A DNA stretch of 64,000 nt from the NCBI RefSeq assembly GCF_020707215.1, contig NZ_JAJFET010000004.1, positions 62,001 to 126,000 of the forward strand, in the 5' to 3' direction. The position numbers were made by a program, and so were the translations under genes. This document shows positions 7,786 to 17,333 of this stretch, piece after piece; position 1 is the stretch's first letter, and every line of letters starts with the position of its first letter. The notes under the pieces are model-generated. The model saw nothing but the letters and a program-made list of their open reading frames with translations. It was not told the origin of the DNA and searched no databases. This DNA is from Sphingomonas sp. PL-96. Its GTDB lineage: Bacteria > Pseudomonadota > Alphaproteobacteria > Sphingomonadales > Sphingomonadaceae.

Positions 7786-9705
7786 ATGTCCGTGCTCGAC
7801 GATCCGATCTACCAGACCGAGGCCCTCATCGCCGAGGACATCCACGCCTATCTGGAGGCGCACCAGAACAAGACGCTGCTGCGCTTCATCACCTGCGGGT
7901 CGGTGGACGACGGCAAGTCGACGCTGATCGGCCGCCTCCTCTACGATTCGAAGATGATCTTCGAGGATCAGCTGGCCGCGCTGGAAAGCGACAGCCGCCG
8001 CATCGGCACCCAGGGGCAGAATATCGACTTCGCGCTGCTGGTCGACGGCCTCGCCGCCGAGCGCGAGCAGGGCATCACGATCGACGTCGCCTATCGCTTC
8101 TTTGCGACCGAGAAGCGCAAGTTCATCGTCGCCGACACGCCCGGGCATGAGCAGTATACGCGCAACATGGTGACCGGCGCCTCCACCGCCGACCTGGCCG
8201 TGATTCTGATCGACGGCCGCAAGGGCGTCCTCACCCAGACCCGCCGCCACAGCTATCTCGCCCACCTGATCGGCATCCGCCACATCGTGCTGGCGGTGAA
8301 CAAGATGGACCTGGTCGGCTATGACGCGGATCGGTTCGCGGAGATCGTCGCCGACTATCGCGCGTTTGCGAGCTCGATCGGCATCGAGGACTTCACCGCC
8401 ATCCCGATCTCGGGCCTTGGCGGCGACAACATCGCCAGCCGTTCGGATCAGACGCCCTGGTACGAGGGCCCGACGCTGATCGAGCATCTGGAGACGGTCG
8501 AGGTCGACCTTGCCACCGACCGCCGCCGCCCGTTCCGCATGCCGGTGCAGTGGGTCAACCGCCCCAACCTCGACTTCCGCGGCTTTGCCGGCCTGATCGC
8601 CAGCGGCACCGTGAAGCCGGGGGATGCGGTGCGTGTGCTGCCGTCGGGCCGCACCTCCACCATCGCCCGCATCGTCACCATGGACGGCGACCTGGAAGAG
8701 GCCGGCGCCGGCCAGTCGGTCACCCTGACGCTCGCGGACGAGATCGACTGCTCGCGTGGCGACGTGCTGGTCGCGGCCGACGCGCCCCCACAGGTCGCCG
8801 ACCAGTTCCAGGCGACGATCGTGTGGATGGATGCCGAGGATCTGCTCCCCGGCCGCGGCTATTGGATGAAGATCGGCACCCGCACCGTCAGCGCGACGGT
8901 GCAGCCGCCGAAGCATGCGGTCGACGTCAACACGATGGCCGAGCTTTCCGTGAAAACGCTGGGCCTCAACGACATCGGCGTGGCGGAGGTCTATACCGAC
9001 CGCGGCATCGCGTTCGAACCCTATGCCGACAACCGCGACCTTGGCGGGTTCATCCTGATCGACAAGCTGACCAACGCGACGGTCGCTGCCGGCATGCTGC
9101 AGTTCGCGCTCCGCCGCAGCCAGAACGTGCATTGGCAGGCGGTCGAGATCACGCGGGAGGCGCACGCCGCCCAGAAGCATCAGGCACCCAAGGTGCTGTG
9201 GTTCACCGGCCTGTCCGGTTCGGGCAAGTCGACCATCGCCAATCTGGTCGAGAAGCGGCTGCATGCGCTTGGCAAACACAGCTTCCTGCTCGACGGCGAC
9301 AATATCCGCCACGGCCTCAACAAGGACCTGGGCTTCACCGACGCCGACCGCGTCGAGAACGTCCGCCGCGTCGGCGAGGTGGCGAAGCTGATGGCCGATG
9401 CCGGGCTGATCGTGCTCACCGCCTTCATCTCGCCGTTCCGCGCCGAACGCGAGCTGGTGCGCGGCATGCTGCCCGAGGGCGAGTTCGTCGAAGTGTTCAT
9501 CGACACGCCGCTCGCGGTCGCCGAGGCTCGCGACGTGAAGGGCCTCTATCGCAAGGCACGCGCCGGCGAGCTCAAGAACTTCACCGGCATCGACAGCCCC
9601 TATGAGCCGCCCGAAGCGCCCGACATCCATGTCAACACGACGCAGGAAACACCGGAAGCTGCCGCCGAACGGATCGTCGCACAGCTGCTCGGGACGCCCG
9701 CGTGA
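7786..9705 (+). CDS. cysNC: Bifunctional sulfate adenylyltransferase subunit 1 / APS kinase (CysNC)
   Basis: A 639-residue fusion. Residues 1 to about 460 are the CysN GTPase: G1 GSVDDGKST (38-46), G3 DTPGHEQY (about 119), G4 NKMD (about 174), then the elongation-factor-like beta barrels. From about 466 to the end is APS kinase (CysC) with its own P-loop GLSGSGKST (475-483), [15 protein letters not shown] and the lid [11 protein letters not shown]. The protein therefore activates sulfate to APS and phosphorylates it to PAPS. The ATG lies 9 bases after GAGG. Its TGA overlaps the cysQ GTG start. The fusion is common in alphaproteobacteria. Confidence 0.97.
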   Translation: MSVLDDPIYQTEALIAEDIHAYLEAHQNKTLLRFITCGSVDDGKSTLIGRLLYDSKMIFEDQLAALESDSRRIGTQGQNIDFALLVDGLAAEREQGITIDVAYRFFATEKRKFIVADTPGHEQYTRNMVTGASTADLAVILIDGRKGVLTQTRRHSYLAHLIGIRHIVLAVNKMDLVGYDADRFAEIVADYRAFASSIGIEDFTAIPISGLGGDNIASRSDQTPWYEGPTLIEHLETVEVDLATDRRRPFRMPVQWVNRPNLDFRGFAGLIASGTVKPGDAVRVLPSGRTSTIARIVTMDGDLEEAGAGQSVTLTLADEIDCSRGDVLVAADAPPQVADQFQATIVWMDAEDLLPGRGYWMKIGTRTVSATVQPPKHAVDVNTMAELSVKTLGLNDIGVAEVYTDRGIAFEPYADNRDLGGFILIDKLTNATVAAGMLQFALRRSQNVHWQAVEITREAHAAQKHQAPKVLWFTGLSGSGKSTIANLVEKRLHALGKHSFLLDGDNIRHGLNKDLGFTDADRVENVRRVGEVAKLMADAGLIVLTAFISPFRAERELVRGMLPEGEFVEVFIDTPLAVAEARDVKGLYRKARAGELKNFTGIDSPYEPPEAPDIHVNTTQETPEAAAERIVAQLLGTPA

Positions 9706-10451
9706 CGACACTGGCAGAGGACGCCGCGCTTGCACGCCGCATCGCCGAGGGCGCCGGCCGGCTGCTGATGGAGATCCGCGGCTCCGGCCTGTTCGCGGGC
9801 AAGGGGCTCGGCCGCGCCGGGGATCAGGTCGCCAATCGCTTCATCCTGGAGGCGTTGGCGCAGGCGCGGCCGGACGATGCCGTCCTGTCCGAAGAAGAGA
9901 AGGACGATGCCGCCCGGCTCGCGGCCGAGCGGGTGTGGATCGTCGACCCGCTCGACGGCACCCGCGAATATGGCGAAGGACGCAGCGACTGGGCGGTGCA
10001 TGTAGCGCTTTGCATCGGCGGACGCGCGGCGGCGGGCGCGGTGGCGCTGCCAGGGCTGGGCGTGACGCTCGGCTCGGACCAGCCGCCGGCGCTGCCACCC
10101 GCCCACGCCGGCGCGCCGCGCATGCTGGTCAGCCGCAGCCGTCCCGCCGAACAGGCGGTGGTCGTCGCGCAGGCGATCGGCGCCGAGCTGATCGCGATGG
10201 GATCCGCGGGCGCCAAGGCGATGGCGGTCGTGCGCGGCGAGGCCGACATCTACCTCCACACCGGGGGGCAATATGAATGGGACAATTGCGCGCCGGTGGC
10301 GGTTGCGGCCGCGGCCGGGTTCCACGTCAGCCGCATTGACGGACAGCCGCTCGCCTATAACCAGCCCGATCCCTATCTTCCCGACCTGCTGATCTGCCGG
10401 CATGAGGAGGCGCCGCGCCTGCTCGCGCTGGTGGCCGAGCGACCGGCCTAG
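9702..10451 (+). CDS. cysQ: 3'(2'),5'-bisphosphate nucleotidase (CysQ)
   Basis: A 249-residue inositol-monophosphatase-superfamily enzyme that removes the 3' phosphate from PAP (and PAPS), recycling the by-product of sulfate assimilation. Metal-binding motifs are visible: LSEEE at 62-66, [10 protein letters not shown] at 81-90, and the C-terminal [12 protein letters not shown]. The GTG start sits in a GTGA overlap with the cysNC stop, so it is translationally coupled. Length and order are typical. Confidence 0.93.
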   Translation: MTTLAEDAALARRIAEGAGRLLMEIRGSGLFAGKGLGRAGDQVANRFILEALAQARPDDAVLSEEEKDDAARLAAERVWIVDPLDGTREYGEGRSDWAVHVALCIGGRAAAGAVALPGLGVTLGSDQPPALPPAHAGAPRMLVSRSRPAEQAVVVAQAIGAELIAMGSAGAKAMAVVRGEADIYLHTGGQYEWDNCAPVAVAAAAGFHVSRIDGQPLAYNQPDPYLPDLLICRHEEAPRLLALVAERPA

Positions 10452-10476
10452 CTGGCCGGATCCGGGGGAGCACGGC

Positions 10477-11268
10477 GTGGACCTATACAACATGATCGCC
10501 GGGCTGACCGTCGGGCTGCTGGTGGGGGTGACCGGCGTCGGCGGCGGATCGCTGATGGCGCCGATCCTGATCCTGCTGCTCGGCGTAGCGCCGATCACCG
10601 CGGTCGGCACCGACCTGTGGTTCGCTGCCATCACCAAGTCCGTCGGCGGATTCATCCACCATCGCCACCGCGGCACCGACGGCGGCCCCGATTTCCAGAT
10701 CGTTCGCCGGCTCTGCGCTGGCAGCCTGCCCGCCGCCGCCGTCACGCTCTGGCTGCTTGCGCGCACCGATACCCAGTCGATCAAGGGCGGCCTGATCCTG
10801 CACCTGCTGGGTGCGGTGCTGCTGCTCACGGCCGCTGCCACGCTGGTGCGGCCGCACATGCAGCGCGCTGCCCTCCGCTTCCGCGCCTATTCGACGGTCG
10901 ATCTCCACCGCCTCCAGACGCCGATGACCGTGGTCGCGGGCGCGCTGCTGGGGGTGATGGTGACGCTCACCTCGGTCGGCGCCGGTGCCCTGGGCGCCGT
11001 GATGCTGTTCGGGCTCTACCCGCTGCGGCTCACCACGCGGAAGCTGGTCGCGACCGACATCGTCCATGCCGTGCCGCTGACGCTGGTCGCGGGGCTCGGC
11101 CATCTGTCGCTCGGCAACGTCAATGCGCCCCTGCTTGGCGGGCTGCTGCTGGGATCGATCCCGGGCATCATCGCCGGGTCGCTGTTCGCATCGCGCGCAT
11201 CCGACCGCCTGCTGCGCCCGCTGCTTGCGCTCGTGCTGGTCATCACCGGCGCTCGCTTGCTGGTTTGA
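10477..11268 (+). CDS. TauE/SafE family permease, probable sulfite/sulfonate-type exporter
   Basis: A 263-residue integral membrane protein with about eight hydrophobic segments. The family repeat GLTVGLLVGVTGVGGGSLMAP near the N-terminus recurs as LLGVMVTLTSVGAGALGAVM in the second half, the inverted duplication typical of TauE/SafE. The GTG at 10477 is preceded by GGGGGAG at good spacing; an upstream in-frame start at 10402 would overlap cysQ. Its place 25 bp after cysQ suggests it moves a sulfur anion and is co-transcribed with sulfate assimilation. The substrate is inferred from context. Confidence 0.85.
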   Translation: MDLYNMIAGLTVGLLVGVTGVGGGSLMAPILILLLGVAPITAVGTDLWFAAITKSVGGFIHHRHRGTDGGPDFQIVRRLCAGSLPAAAVTLWLLARTDTQSIKGGLILHLLGAVLLLTAAATLVRPHMQRAALRFRAYSTVDLHRLQTPMTVVAGALLGVMVTLTSVGAGALGAVMLFGLYPLRLTTRKLVATDIVHAVPLTLVAGLGHLSLGNVNAPLLGGLLLGSIPGIIAGSLFASRASDRLLRPLLALVLVITGARLLV

Positions 11269-11354
11269 GAGCTGCGCCGCGGCGCGTGGACACGACCCCT
11301 GCGCCGGTGCGATGGAGCACCGGATTACGGCGGGCTCCGATCCAGCAGCGCCCC

Positions 11355-14300
11355 TCAGCAGTCGCCCACCTCCGCCAGCAGCGCCTGGACCCGTGCCGCA
11401 CGCTCCGCTGCGTCCTCGATGCGCTCGCCCAGCACATAGCGTTCGCCCTTCGCCTCCAGCGCCTCGGCCTTCAGCTTCGCCTTGCCATAGGGCGTAAGCG
11501 CAATCCCGCCCGGCCCCGCATCCACCCGCGCAACCCCAGCGACCCGCGCCAGCTGGCGGATACGTGCGACCGTCATCAGCCGCCGGGCATCCTCGGGCAG
11601 CTCGCCGAAGCGATCCTCCAGCTCCTCCTCGAACCCGTCCAGCGCCGCCTCGTCCGCCAGCCGCGCGAGCCGGGCGTAGAGCGTGAGCCGCACCTCGGCC
11701 TCCGGGATCCAGTCCTCCGGCAGACGGCCTTCGATCCCGAGGTTCAGCTCCGGCGTCCAGACCACCACTTCCTCGCCCCGCGCCGAGCGCAGCGCGAGGC
11801 CCAGCAGATGCTGGTAGAGGTCGACACCGATCAGCTTCATGTGCCCGGCCTGCGCCTCGCCCATCAGGTCGCCAGCACCGCGCATGTCGAGGTCGCGTGC
11901 GGAGATCGCAAAGCCCGCGCCCAGCCGGTCGAACGCCTGCAGGGTGCGCAGGCGCTTGAGCGTCGCTTCGGCGATCTCGGCGCCGGCTTCGGTCATCAGC
12001 AGCACCTGCCCGCGGCGGCCACCGCGTCCCACCCGCCCGCGCAGCTGGTGGAGCTGGCTCAAGCCGAAGCGATCGGCGTGGTGGACGATCATCGTGTTGG
12101 CGCGCGGCACGTCGAGCCCCGCCTCGATGATGTTGGTCGCAAGCAGCACGTCGCCCGCGCCATTGGCAAAGGCGACCATCGCCTCGTCGATCTCGGCCGC
12201 CGGCATCTTGCCGTGCGCGGTCACCAGCCGCAGTTCCGGCACCAGCTTGGCCAGTTCCGCCTCCAGCGGCGCCATGTCCTCGATGCGGGGCACCACCACG
12301 AAGCTCTGTCCGCCGCGGCCCCGTTCGCGCAGCAGCGCGCTGCGCACCGTCACGGGATCGAAGCTGGCAATGGCGGTGCGGATCGGCTGGCGGCGCGCAG
12401 GCGGCGTCGCCAGGATCGACAGCTGCTGAAGCCCGACAAGCGCCGTCTGCAGCGTGCGCGGGATCGGCGTTGCCGACAGGGCCATGACATGGCCTGCGCC
12501 CAGCTCGCGCAGCTTGGCCTTGTCGGCGGCGCCAAAGCGCTGCTCCTCGTCGATCACCACCAGCGCGAGGTCGTGGTATTCGACCCCGGCGCCCGCAACC
12601 GCGCCGGTGCCGATCACCACCCGGATCGACCCCTCGGCGAGGCCCGCCTTGACCTGCTTCTTCTCCGCCTCGCTCGACAGGCGCGAGAGGCCCGCGACCG
12701 CAATGCCGGTCCCTTCGAAGCGCTGCTGAAATGTTTCCAGATGCTGGCGTACGAGCACTGTGGTGGGTGCCGCGATCGCGACCTGCCTCCCGGCGAGCGC
12801 AACCATCGCGGCTGCGCGCAGCGCGACCTCGGTCTTGCCATAGCCGACGTCGCCGATCACCAGCCGGTCCATCGGCTTGCCGGAGGCGAGATCGTCGCGC
12901 ACCGCGGCAATCGCGCGCGCCTGGTCCGGCGTCTCGGTAAAGGCGAAGCCGACCGCGAAGCGCTCATAAGCGGACGCATCCGGCTCGATCGCATCGGTGG
13001 TGCGGGCGTCGCGCTCGGCCGCGAGGGCTGCGAGGCCCTTGGCGCTTTCGGCCACGGCTGCGTCGATCGCGCCGCGTCGCTTCTCCCAGCTCGATCCGTC
13101 GAGCGAGTCGAGCGTCACCGAATCCGCGTCCGCGCCATAGCGCCAGATGCGGTCGGCCTCCGCCACCGGTACCAGCCGCCGGCCTTCGCGCGCATAGCCG
13201 AGCATGATCGCGTCGCCCTCATCGCCGGGCAGCGTCTCCAGCCCCAGCACTTCGCCGATGCCGAAATCCTCGTGCACCACCACGTCGCCGATGCGCAGCT
13301 CGCCCGCGCCCGCGAACAGCGGGTCGATCGCGGCGACGGCGCTGTCCTCCGCCAGTGCCCGCCCGCCGAGCAGGTCGGAGGCGGCGACCACCGCCAGCCC
13401 ATCGACGCGGAAACCCCGCTCGATCGGGGCCACAAGCGTCGCAACGGTACCCGCATCAAGCTTTCGCGCCGCCTGCCAGCCGGCGACCTCCTGCGGTTCG
13501 GTCTTGAGCAGCTTGCGGACGCGGGCGCCGAGGAAGCGCAGGTCGCGACGCGATCCTACCAGCAGCAGTGCGCCTTCCTCCAGCGCGGCGCGGCCGAAGC
13601 GGGCGAAGCCGCGCGAGGGCTGGCGCTGCTCGACGAAGCGCGGCGGCGCATCCCCGGCTTCGGGCAAGTCCAGCGTGTCGGCCCTAGCCAGTTCCGCCTT
13701 CCAATCCTCGCCGGCCACGATGCCCGCGTTCGATCGCCGCCGCTTGGCGCCATCCTCGGCCAGCGCCAGGAAGCGCGCGCGCCGCTTCTCCGCACCCGGA
13801 TCGCTGGCGATGGCGACCGGTGGCAGATGCGCGAACAGCGACACGCCGACGACACCCTCGCCGATGCCCGGCTCCATGGCCCGGCCGATCTCGAGGTGCT
13901 CCAGCGCTTCTTCGGAGCGTTGCGTCGCCGGATCATAGCAGCGGATTGCCGCGATCCGGCCTTCCACCACCTCGATCCGCACCGGACGGGGCGAATCGGC
14001 GGGGAAGATGTCGACCACGCCGCCGCGCACTGCAACTTCGCCGGGCTCGTCGACCCGGTCGTCGGTGAAATAGCCGATCGCCTCCGCCTCGGCGCGAAAC
14101 GCCTCCGGGTCGAGCGCGTCGCCGACCGCGAGCGCCGGGGGCGCGGCGTCGAAGCTCTCACTCGGCGGCAGCAGCGGCACCGTCGCCTCGGCCGTGGTGA
14201 TGCACGCCAGCCGCGCGCGGCTGGCGTCGGTCGCCAGCAGGCGCAGCCTGCGCAGTGCCCCGACCCGACGGCCGACATTGGCGGCAGACGGCGGCGCATC

Positions 14301-14489
14301 GTCGCCGGGGATCGCATCGCTCGACGGCAGGTGCACCACCGCCGCTTCCGGTGCCAGCGCGGCGAGCGCTGCGGCGATGCGTTCGGCGCGCTGCTCGTCG
14401 GCGGCGATGAACAGCACATCCTTCCCGGCAAGCGCGTCTGCCAGCGCCGCGGCAAGCGCCCCGACGGGCATGGGATCAGCGGTCGGCAT
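11355..14489 (-). CDS. Mfd-like SF2 DNA translocase (transcription-repair coupling factor family), short form
   Basis: 1044 residues. Domain order follows Mfd: UvrB-like N-terminal module, a CarD/RID RNA-polymerase-interacting domain around 395-460 (IGDVVVHEDFGIGEVLGL), then RecG-like translocase lobes with motif I GDVGYGKTE (about 545), DEEQRFG (about 644), SATPIPRTLQ and QLRGRVGRGG, a TRG region (DLDMRGAGDLMGEAQAGH) and a C-terminal TRCF domain. It is about 80 residues shorter than E. coli Mfd ahead of motif I and more divergent there. ATG 14489 fits the domain start; the frame stays open to 14735. Neighbours are a permease and an isochorismatase-like gene, not recG-sdhE as I recall for canonical mfd in relatives, so it may be a second paralogue. 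Confidence 0.8.
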   Translation of the reverse strand: MPTADPMPVGALAAALADALAGKDVLFIAADEQRAERIAAALAALAPEAAVVHLPSSDAIPGDDAPPSAANVGRRVGALRRLRLLATDASRARLACITTAEATVPLLPPSESFDAAPPALAVGDALDPEAFRAEAEAIGYFTDDRVDEPGEVAVRGGVVDIFPADSPRPVRIEVVEGRIAAIRCYDPATQRSEEALEHLEIGRAMEPGIGEGVVGVSLFAHLPPVAIASDPGAEKRRARFLALAEDGAKRRRSNAGIVAGEDWKAELARADTLDLPEAGDAPPRFVEQRQPSRGFARFGRAALEEGALLLVGSRRDLRFLGARVRKLLKTEPQEVAGWQAARKLDAGTVATLVAPIERGFRVDGLAVVAASDLLGGRALAEDSAVAAIDPLFAGAGELRIGDVVVHEDFGIGEVLGLETLPGDEGDAIMLGYAREGRRLVPVAEADRIWRYGADADSVTLDSLDGSSWEKRRGAIDAAVAESAKGLAALAAERDARTTDAIEPDASAYERFAVGFAFTETPDQARAIAAVRDDLASGKPMDRLVIGDVGYGKTEVALRAAAMVALAGRQVAIAAPTTVLVRQHLETFQQRFEGTGIAVAGLSRLSSEAEKKQVKAGLAEGSIRVVIGTGAVAGAGVEYHDLALVVIDEEQRFGAADKAKLRELGAGHVMALSATPIPRTLQTALVGLQQLSILATPPARRQPIRTAIASFDPVTVRSALLRERGRGGQSFVVVPRIEDMAPLEAELAKLVPELRLVTAHGKMPAAEIDEAMVAFANGAGDVLLATNIIEAGLDVPRANTMIVHHADRFGLSQLHQLRGRVGRGGRRGQVLLMTEAGAEIAEATLKRLRTLQAFDRLGAGFAISARDLDMRGAGDLMGEAQAGHMKLIGVDLYQHLLGLALRSARGEEVVVWTPELNLGIEGRLPEDWIPEAEVRLTLYARLARLADEAALDGFEEELEDRFGELPEDARRLMTVARIRQLARVAGVARVDAGPGGIALTPYGKAKLKAEALEAKGERYVLGERIEDAAERAARVQALLAEVGDC

Positions 14490-14593
14490 CAGGCGGCGCC
14501 TGCGCGCGCAACAAATGGGGGCATCGGGAACTCCACGGCGCCGGACGGCGCGTGCGGGATCAAACGAGCGCAGCCCAACCGCGTTCCTTGGGG

Positions 14594-15181
14594 TTACTCC
14601 GCCCCGGCAATCCAGTCGGCGAGCGAACATTCCGTCGTCGGGGCGATGTTCGCCTCCATGCTGTTGCGCATGATCTCCAGCGCCCATTTGGTACGCAGCG
14701 GGTCGCTGCTGGCGACCGCATCCTCCGGCACCCACAGCTTGTAGGTGCGCATGTGCGCGTCGGCGGCGGTGAACAGCACGCAGATATCGGCGGCGACCCC
14801 GGTCAGGATCAGCCGACTTACCCCCAGCTTGGGCAGCAGCACCGGGAGGTTGGTCGAATAGAAGCCCGAGAACTGCGGCTTGATGATGAAATAATCATCC
14901 CTGCGCGGCGCCAGCCTGCGGGTGAGCTCGCGCCCCGGAGCATCGCTGTCGGTTACCTTTTCAACCAGGCGCGAGCGTTCGGAGTGCCATTCCCCGCCAT
15001 TGTCGTTGACGTAGATGACTGGCACCCCCGCCGCGTCGGCCGCGGCGCGTAGCGTCAGGATCGCCTCTCCGGCCGCCTCGGCGGGCTCCTGCATCGGAGC
15101 TGCGTCCTCGAAGTCCAGCGCGTTGATCATGTCGATGATCAACAGCGCCGTCTCGCCGGGTGCCTCAACCGCCTCTGCCAC
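14594..15181 (-). CDS. Isochorismatase-family cysteine hydrolase
   Basis: 195 residues. The family triad is present: D17 in ALLIIDMINALDF, K101 in YFIIKPQFSGF and C134 in TGVAADICVLFTA, followed by the usual helix. Members hydrolyse amides or isochorismate (nicotinamidase, ureidoacrylate or N-carbamoyl amidases and others). The sequence does not say which. It lies about 100 bp upstream of the Mfd-like gene on the same strand and about 110 bp downstream of an SDR gene. Confidence 0.85.
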   Translation of the reverse strand: MAEAVEAPGETALLIIDMINALDFEDAAPMQEPAEAAGEAILTLRAAADAAGVPVIYVNDNGGEWHSERSRLVEKVTDSDAPGRELTRRLAPRRDDYFIIKPQFSGFYSTNLPVLLPKLGVSRLILTGVAADICVLFTAADAHMRTYKLWVPEDAVASSDPLRTKWALEIMRNSMEANIAPTTECSLADWIAGAE

Positions 15182-15254
15182 CGCTAATCTCCTTACACTT
15201 CCGGCGCTTGCGGCCGGTGGTTGGTTCAGCGCGCGGGGGAGGCACCCGGTTCCG

Positions 15255-15309
15255 TCAGGCCTGCGGCGGACCCTTCAGGCCTGCGGCGGACCTTCAGGCC
15301 TGCGGCGGC
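15255..15309. repeat. Triplicated 3' end of the SDR gene (20-bp tandem repeat)
   Basis: The unit TCAGGCCTGCGGCGGACCCT starts at 15255, recurs at 15275 as a 19-base copy and again at 15294 (16 bases). The last copy, read on the minus strand, is the real end of the SDR gene (codons for Pro-Pro-Gln-Ala and TGA); the others are extra copies beyond the stop. It looks like slippage duplication. Seen directly. Confidence 0.8.
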
Positions 15310-16055
15310 TGGCCGTTCGAGGCAGAGACGCCGCCGTCCACCGGCAGGATCGCGCCGGTCACGAAGCTCGCGTCCGGGCTGGCGAGGAAGGCGATGACCG
15401 CAGCCACTTCTTCGGGCTCGCACACTCGGCCGATAGGGATGCGCTCGACGAACTTCGCGATCAGCGCCTGGTCGTCCATCATGTCCTCGGTCATGCCGGT
15501 GCGGGTGAGGCTGGGCGCCACCGCATTGACGCGCACGCCGCGCTTGCCGAGGTCCATCGCCAGCGCGCGGGTGAGGTTCACGATCCCGCCCTTGGCCGCA
15601 TTATACGGGCTCATCCCCCAATCCCCGCCGGTGCCGGAGACGGACGCGGTGTGGACGATCGATCCACCGGTCTTCTCCAGATGCGGGATCGCGGCCCGCG
15701 CGCAGAAGAACACGCCGTTCAGGTCGGTGGCGATCACCTTTTCCCAATCCGCGTTTTCGATCGCCTCAGGCCGGCCGCTCGCGGCAATGCCGGCGTTGCT
15801 CACCAGCACGTCAAGTGCGCCGAACCGCGCCACGGCGTCCGCTACCATGCGGTCGACCGCGGCGGAGTCGGACACATCCACCGTCAGCGCCAGCGTTCGA
15901 TCCTCGGGCAGGGCTGCCGCCTTGTCGGTGACCCCGTCGCTCACGTCGACCAGCACGACATTGGCGCCTTCTTCGGAAAAGCGCTTCGCGGTTGCCGCAC
16001 CAATGCCGGATGCCGCACCGGTGACGAGCACGGTCTTGCCATGGAAACGCTGCAT
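15294..16055 (-). CDS. Short-chain dehydrogenase/reductase
   Basis: 253 residues, classical SDR. The cofactor motif TGAASGIG is at 12-19, with DV at the end of strand 2 favouring NAD(H), NAG at 87-89, the catalytic Ser (138 or 140), Tyr151 and Lys155 (SPYNAAKGG), and the C-terminal FVTGAILPVDGG. ATG 16055 follows CAGGAG at 7 bases. The substrate cannot be told; this subgroup oxidises secondary alcohols or reduces keto groups of small molecules. It stands alone between ruvB and the isochorismatase-family gene, with its own 160-bp upstream region. Confidence 0.9.
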   Translation of the reverse strand: MQRFHGKTVLVTGAASGIGAATAKRFSEEGANVVLVDVSDGVTDKAAALPEDRTLALTVDVSDSAAVDRMVADAVARFGALDVLVSNAGIAASGRPEAIENADWEKVIATDLNGVFFCARAAIPHLEKTGGSIVHTASVSGTGGDWGMSPYNAAKGGIVNLTRALAMDLGKRGVRVNAVAPSLTRTGMTEDMMDDQALIAKFVERIPIGRVCEPEEVAAVIAFLASPDASFVTGAILPVDGGVSASNGQPPQA

Positions 16056-16215
16056 GGGGATCTCCTGATGAGGGGTACCCCGGGAGAACGGGCCGACGCG
16101 GCGGCAGTTCAACGGCACCAGGAAACGGTTCGTTGCCGCCAGCATCGCTGGCGTTGCGCGCAACCCCGCTAGTCTTGAGCAGGGATCGGCCTTGTCGGAC
16201 CAAGCGAGCTTTGCC

Positions 16216-17238
16216 CTAGTCGAACAGGCCGTCCTGCGTGTTCACCGGCGGCTCGATCCCCAGATGCTTCCATCCGGCCGAGTTGAGGCAGCGCCCGCGG
16301 GCGGTGCGCGCCACCATGCCGATCTGGATGAGATAGGGCTCGATCACTTCCTCGATCGTGTCGCGCGGCTCCGAAAGCCCCGCTGCCAGCGTCTCCACGC
16401 CGACCGGGCCGCCGCGATACACGTCGGCGATCATGGTCAGGTAGCGCCGGTCCATCGCGTCCAGCCCCTGGTTGTCCACCTCCAGCCGGTTGAGCGCGGC
16501 ATCGGCAGTGCGCGCATCCACCGTCTCGGCGCCCGCGACATTGGCAAAGTCGCGCACCCGGCGCAGCAGTCGTCCGGCGATACGCGGCGTACCGCGGGCG
16601 CGGCGGGCAATCTCCCGCGCGCCATCCGACGCCACATGCAGGTCGAGCAGTCCGGCCGCGCGGGTCACCACCTTTTCCAGCTCGTCCACCGTGTAGAACT
16701 GCAGCCGCACGGGGATGCCGAAGCGGTCGCGCAACGGCGTGGTCAGCAGGCCCTGGCGGGTGGTCGCGCCCACCAGCGTGAAGCGCGGCAGGTCGATCCG
16801 CACCGACCGCGCCGACGGCCCCTCGCCGATCATCAGGTCCAGCGCGCGGTCCTCCATTGCGGGATACAGCACCTCCTCGACCGCCGGATTGAGCCGGTGG
16901 ATCTCGTCGATGAACAGCACGTCGCCGTCCTCGAGGTTGGTGAGCAGCGCCGCCAGGTCGCCCGACTTGGCGATTACGGGTCCGGAAGTGGCGCGGAAAC
17001 CCACGCCCATCTCGCGCGCGACGATCTGTGCCAGCGTCGTCTTGCCGAGCCCCGGGGGGCCGAAGAACAGCACATGGTCGAGTGCGTCGCCGCGCGACTT
17101 CGCCGCGTCGATGAACACGCGCAGGTTCTCGCGCGCGGCCTTTTGCCCCACGAACTCATCCAGCGAGCGCGGGCGCAGCGCCGCATCGACGTCCTCGCCG
17201 CGCCGTGCCGGCGTCAGGATACGGTCGGCGTCGCTCAC
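16216..17238 (-). CDS. ruvB: Holliday junction branch migration ATPase RuvB
   Basis: 340 residues, the usual length. RuvB forms hexameric rings that drive branch migration with RuvA. Seen are [12 protein letters not shown], Walker A GPPGLGKT (60-67), Walker B FIDEIHRL, sensor [10 protein letters not shown], the arginine-finger region LRDRFG, and the C-terminal winged helix ending near [13 protein letters not shown]. The GTG at 17238 gives the conserved start [12 protein letters not shown]; an upstream GTG at 17319 adds 27 unconserved residues. No strong ribosome site. An 11-residue frame (17235-17270) ends in TGA overlapping this GTG and could couple translation. ruvA and ruvC lie 4 kb away rather than adjacent. 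Confidence 0.96.
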   Translation of the reverse strand: MSDADRILTPARRGEDVDAALRPRSLDEFVGQKAARENLRVFIDAAKSRGDALDHVLFFGPPGLGKTTLAQIVAREMGVGFRATSGPVIAKSGDLAALLTNLEDGDVLFIDEIHRLNPAVEEVLYPAMEDRALDLMIGEGPSARSVRIDLPRFTLVGATTRQGLLTTPLRDRFGIPVRLQFYTVDELEKVVTRAAGLLDLHVASDGAREIARRARGTPRIAGRLLRRVRDFANVAGAETVDARTADAALNRLEVDNQGLDAMDRRYLTMIADVYRGGPVGVETLAAGLSEPRDTIEEVIEPYLIQIGMVARTARGRCLNSAGWKHLGIEPPVNTQDGLFD

Positions 17239-17333
17239 CGGCGGCGGGTCTGCGGATCGGAAATGTCCATGGTTCGTTCCGTACCGATGCACACCCTCCC
17301 CTGTCGAGGTACATCGCACGCCCGGAGCCTGCG

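Noticed and set aside
10617..14744. Very long open frame on the plus strand opposite the Mfd-like gene
   Set aside because: It is the antisense of the helicase gene in high-GC codons, rich in Arg/Ala/Gln/His and without domain motifs; the minus strand holds all the helicase motifs.
16060..16215. EcfG (general stress sigma) promoter before the SDR gene
   Set aside because: A GGCAAC ... CGTT pair is present on the minus strand but lacks the exact GGAAC box, so I do not call it.
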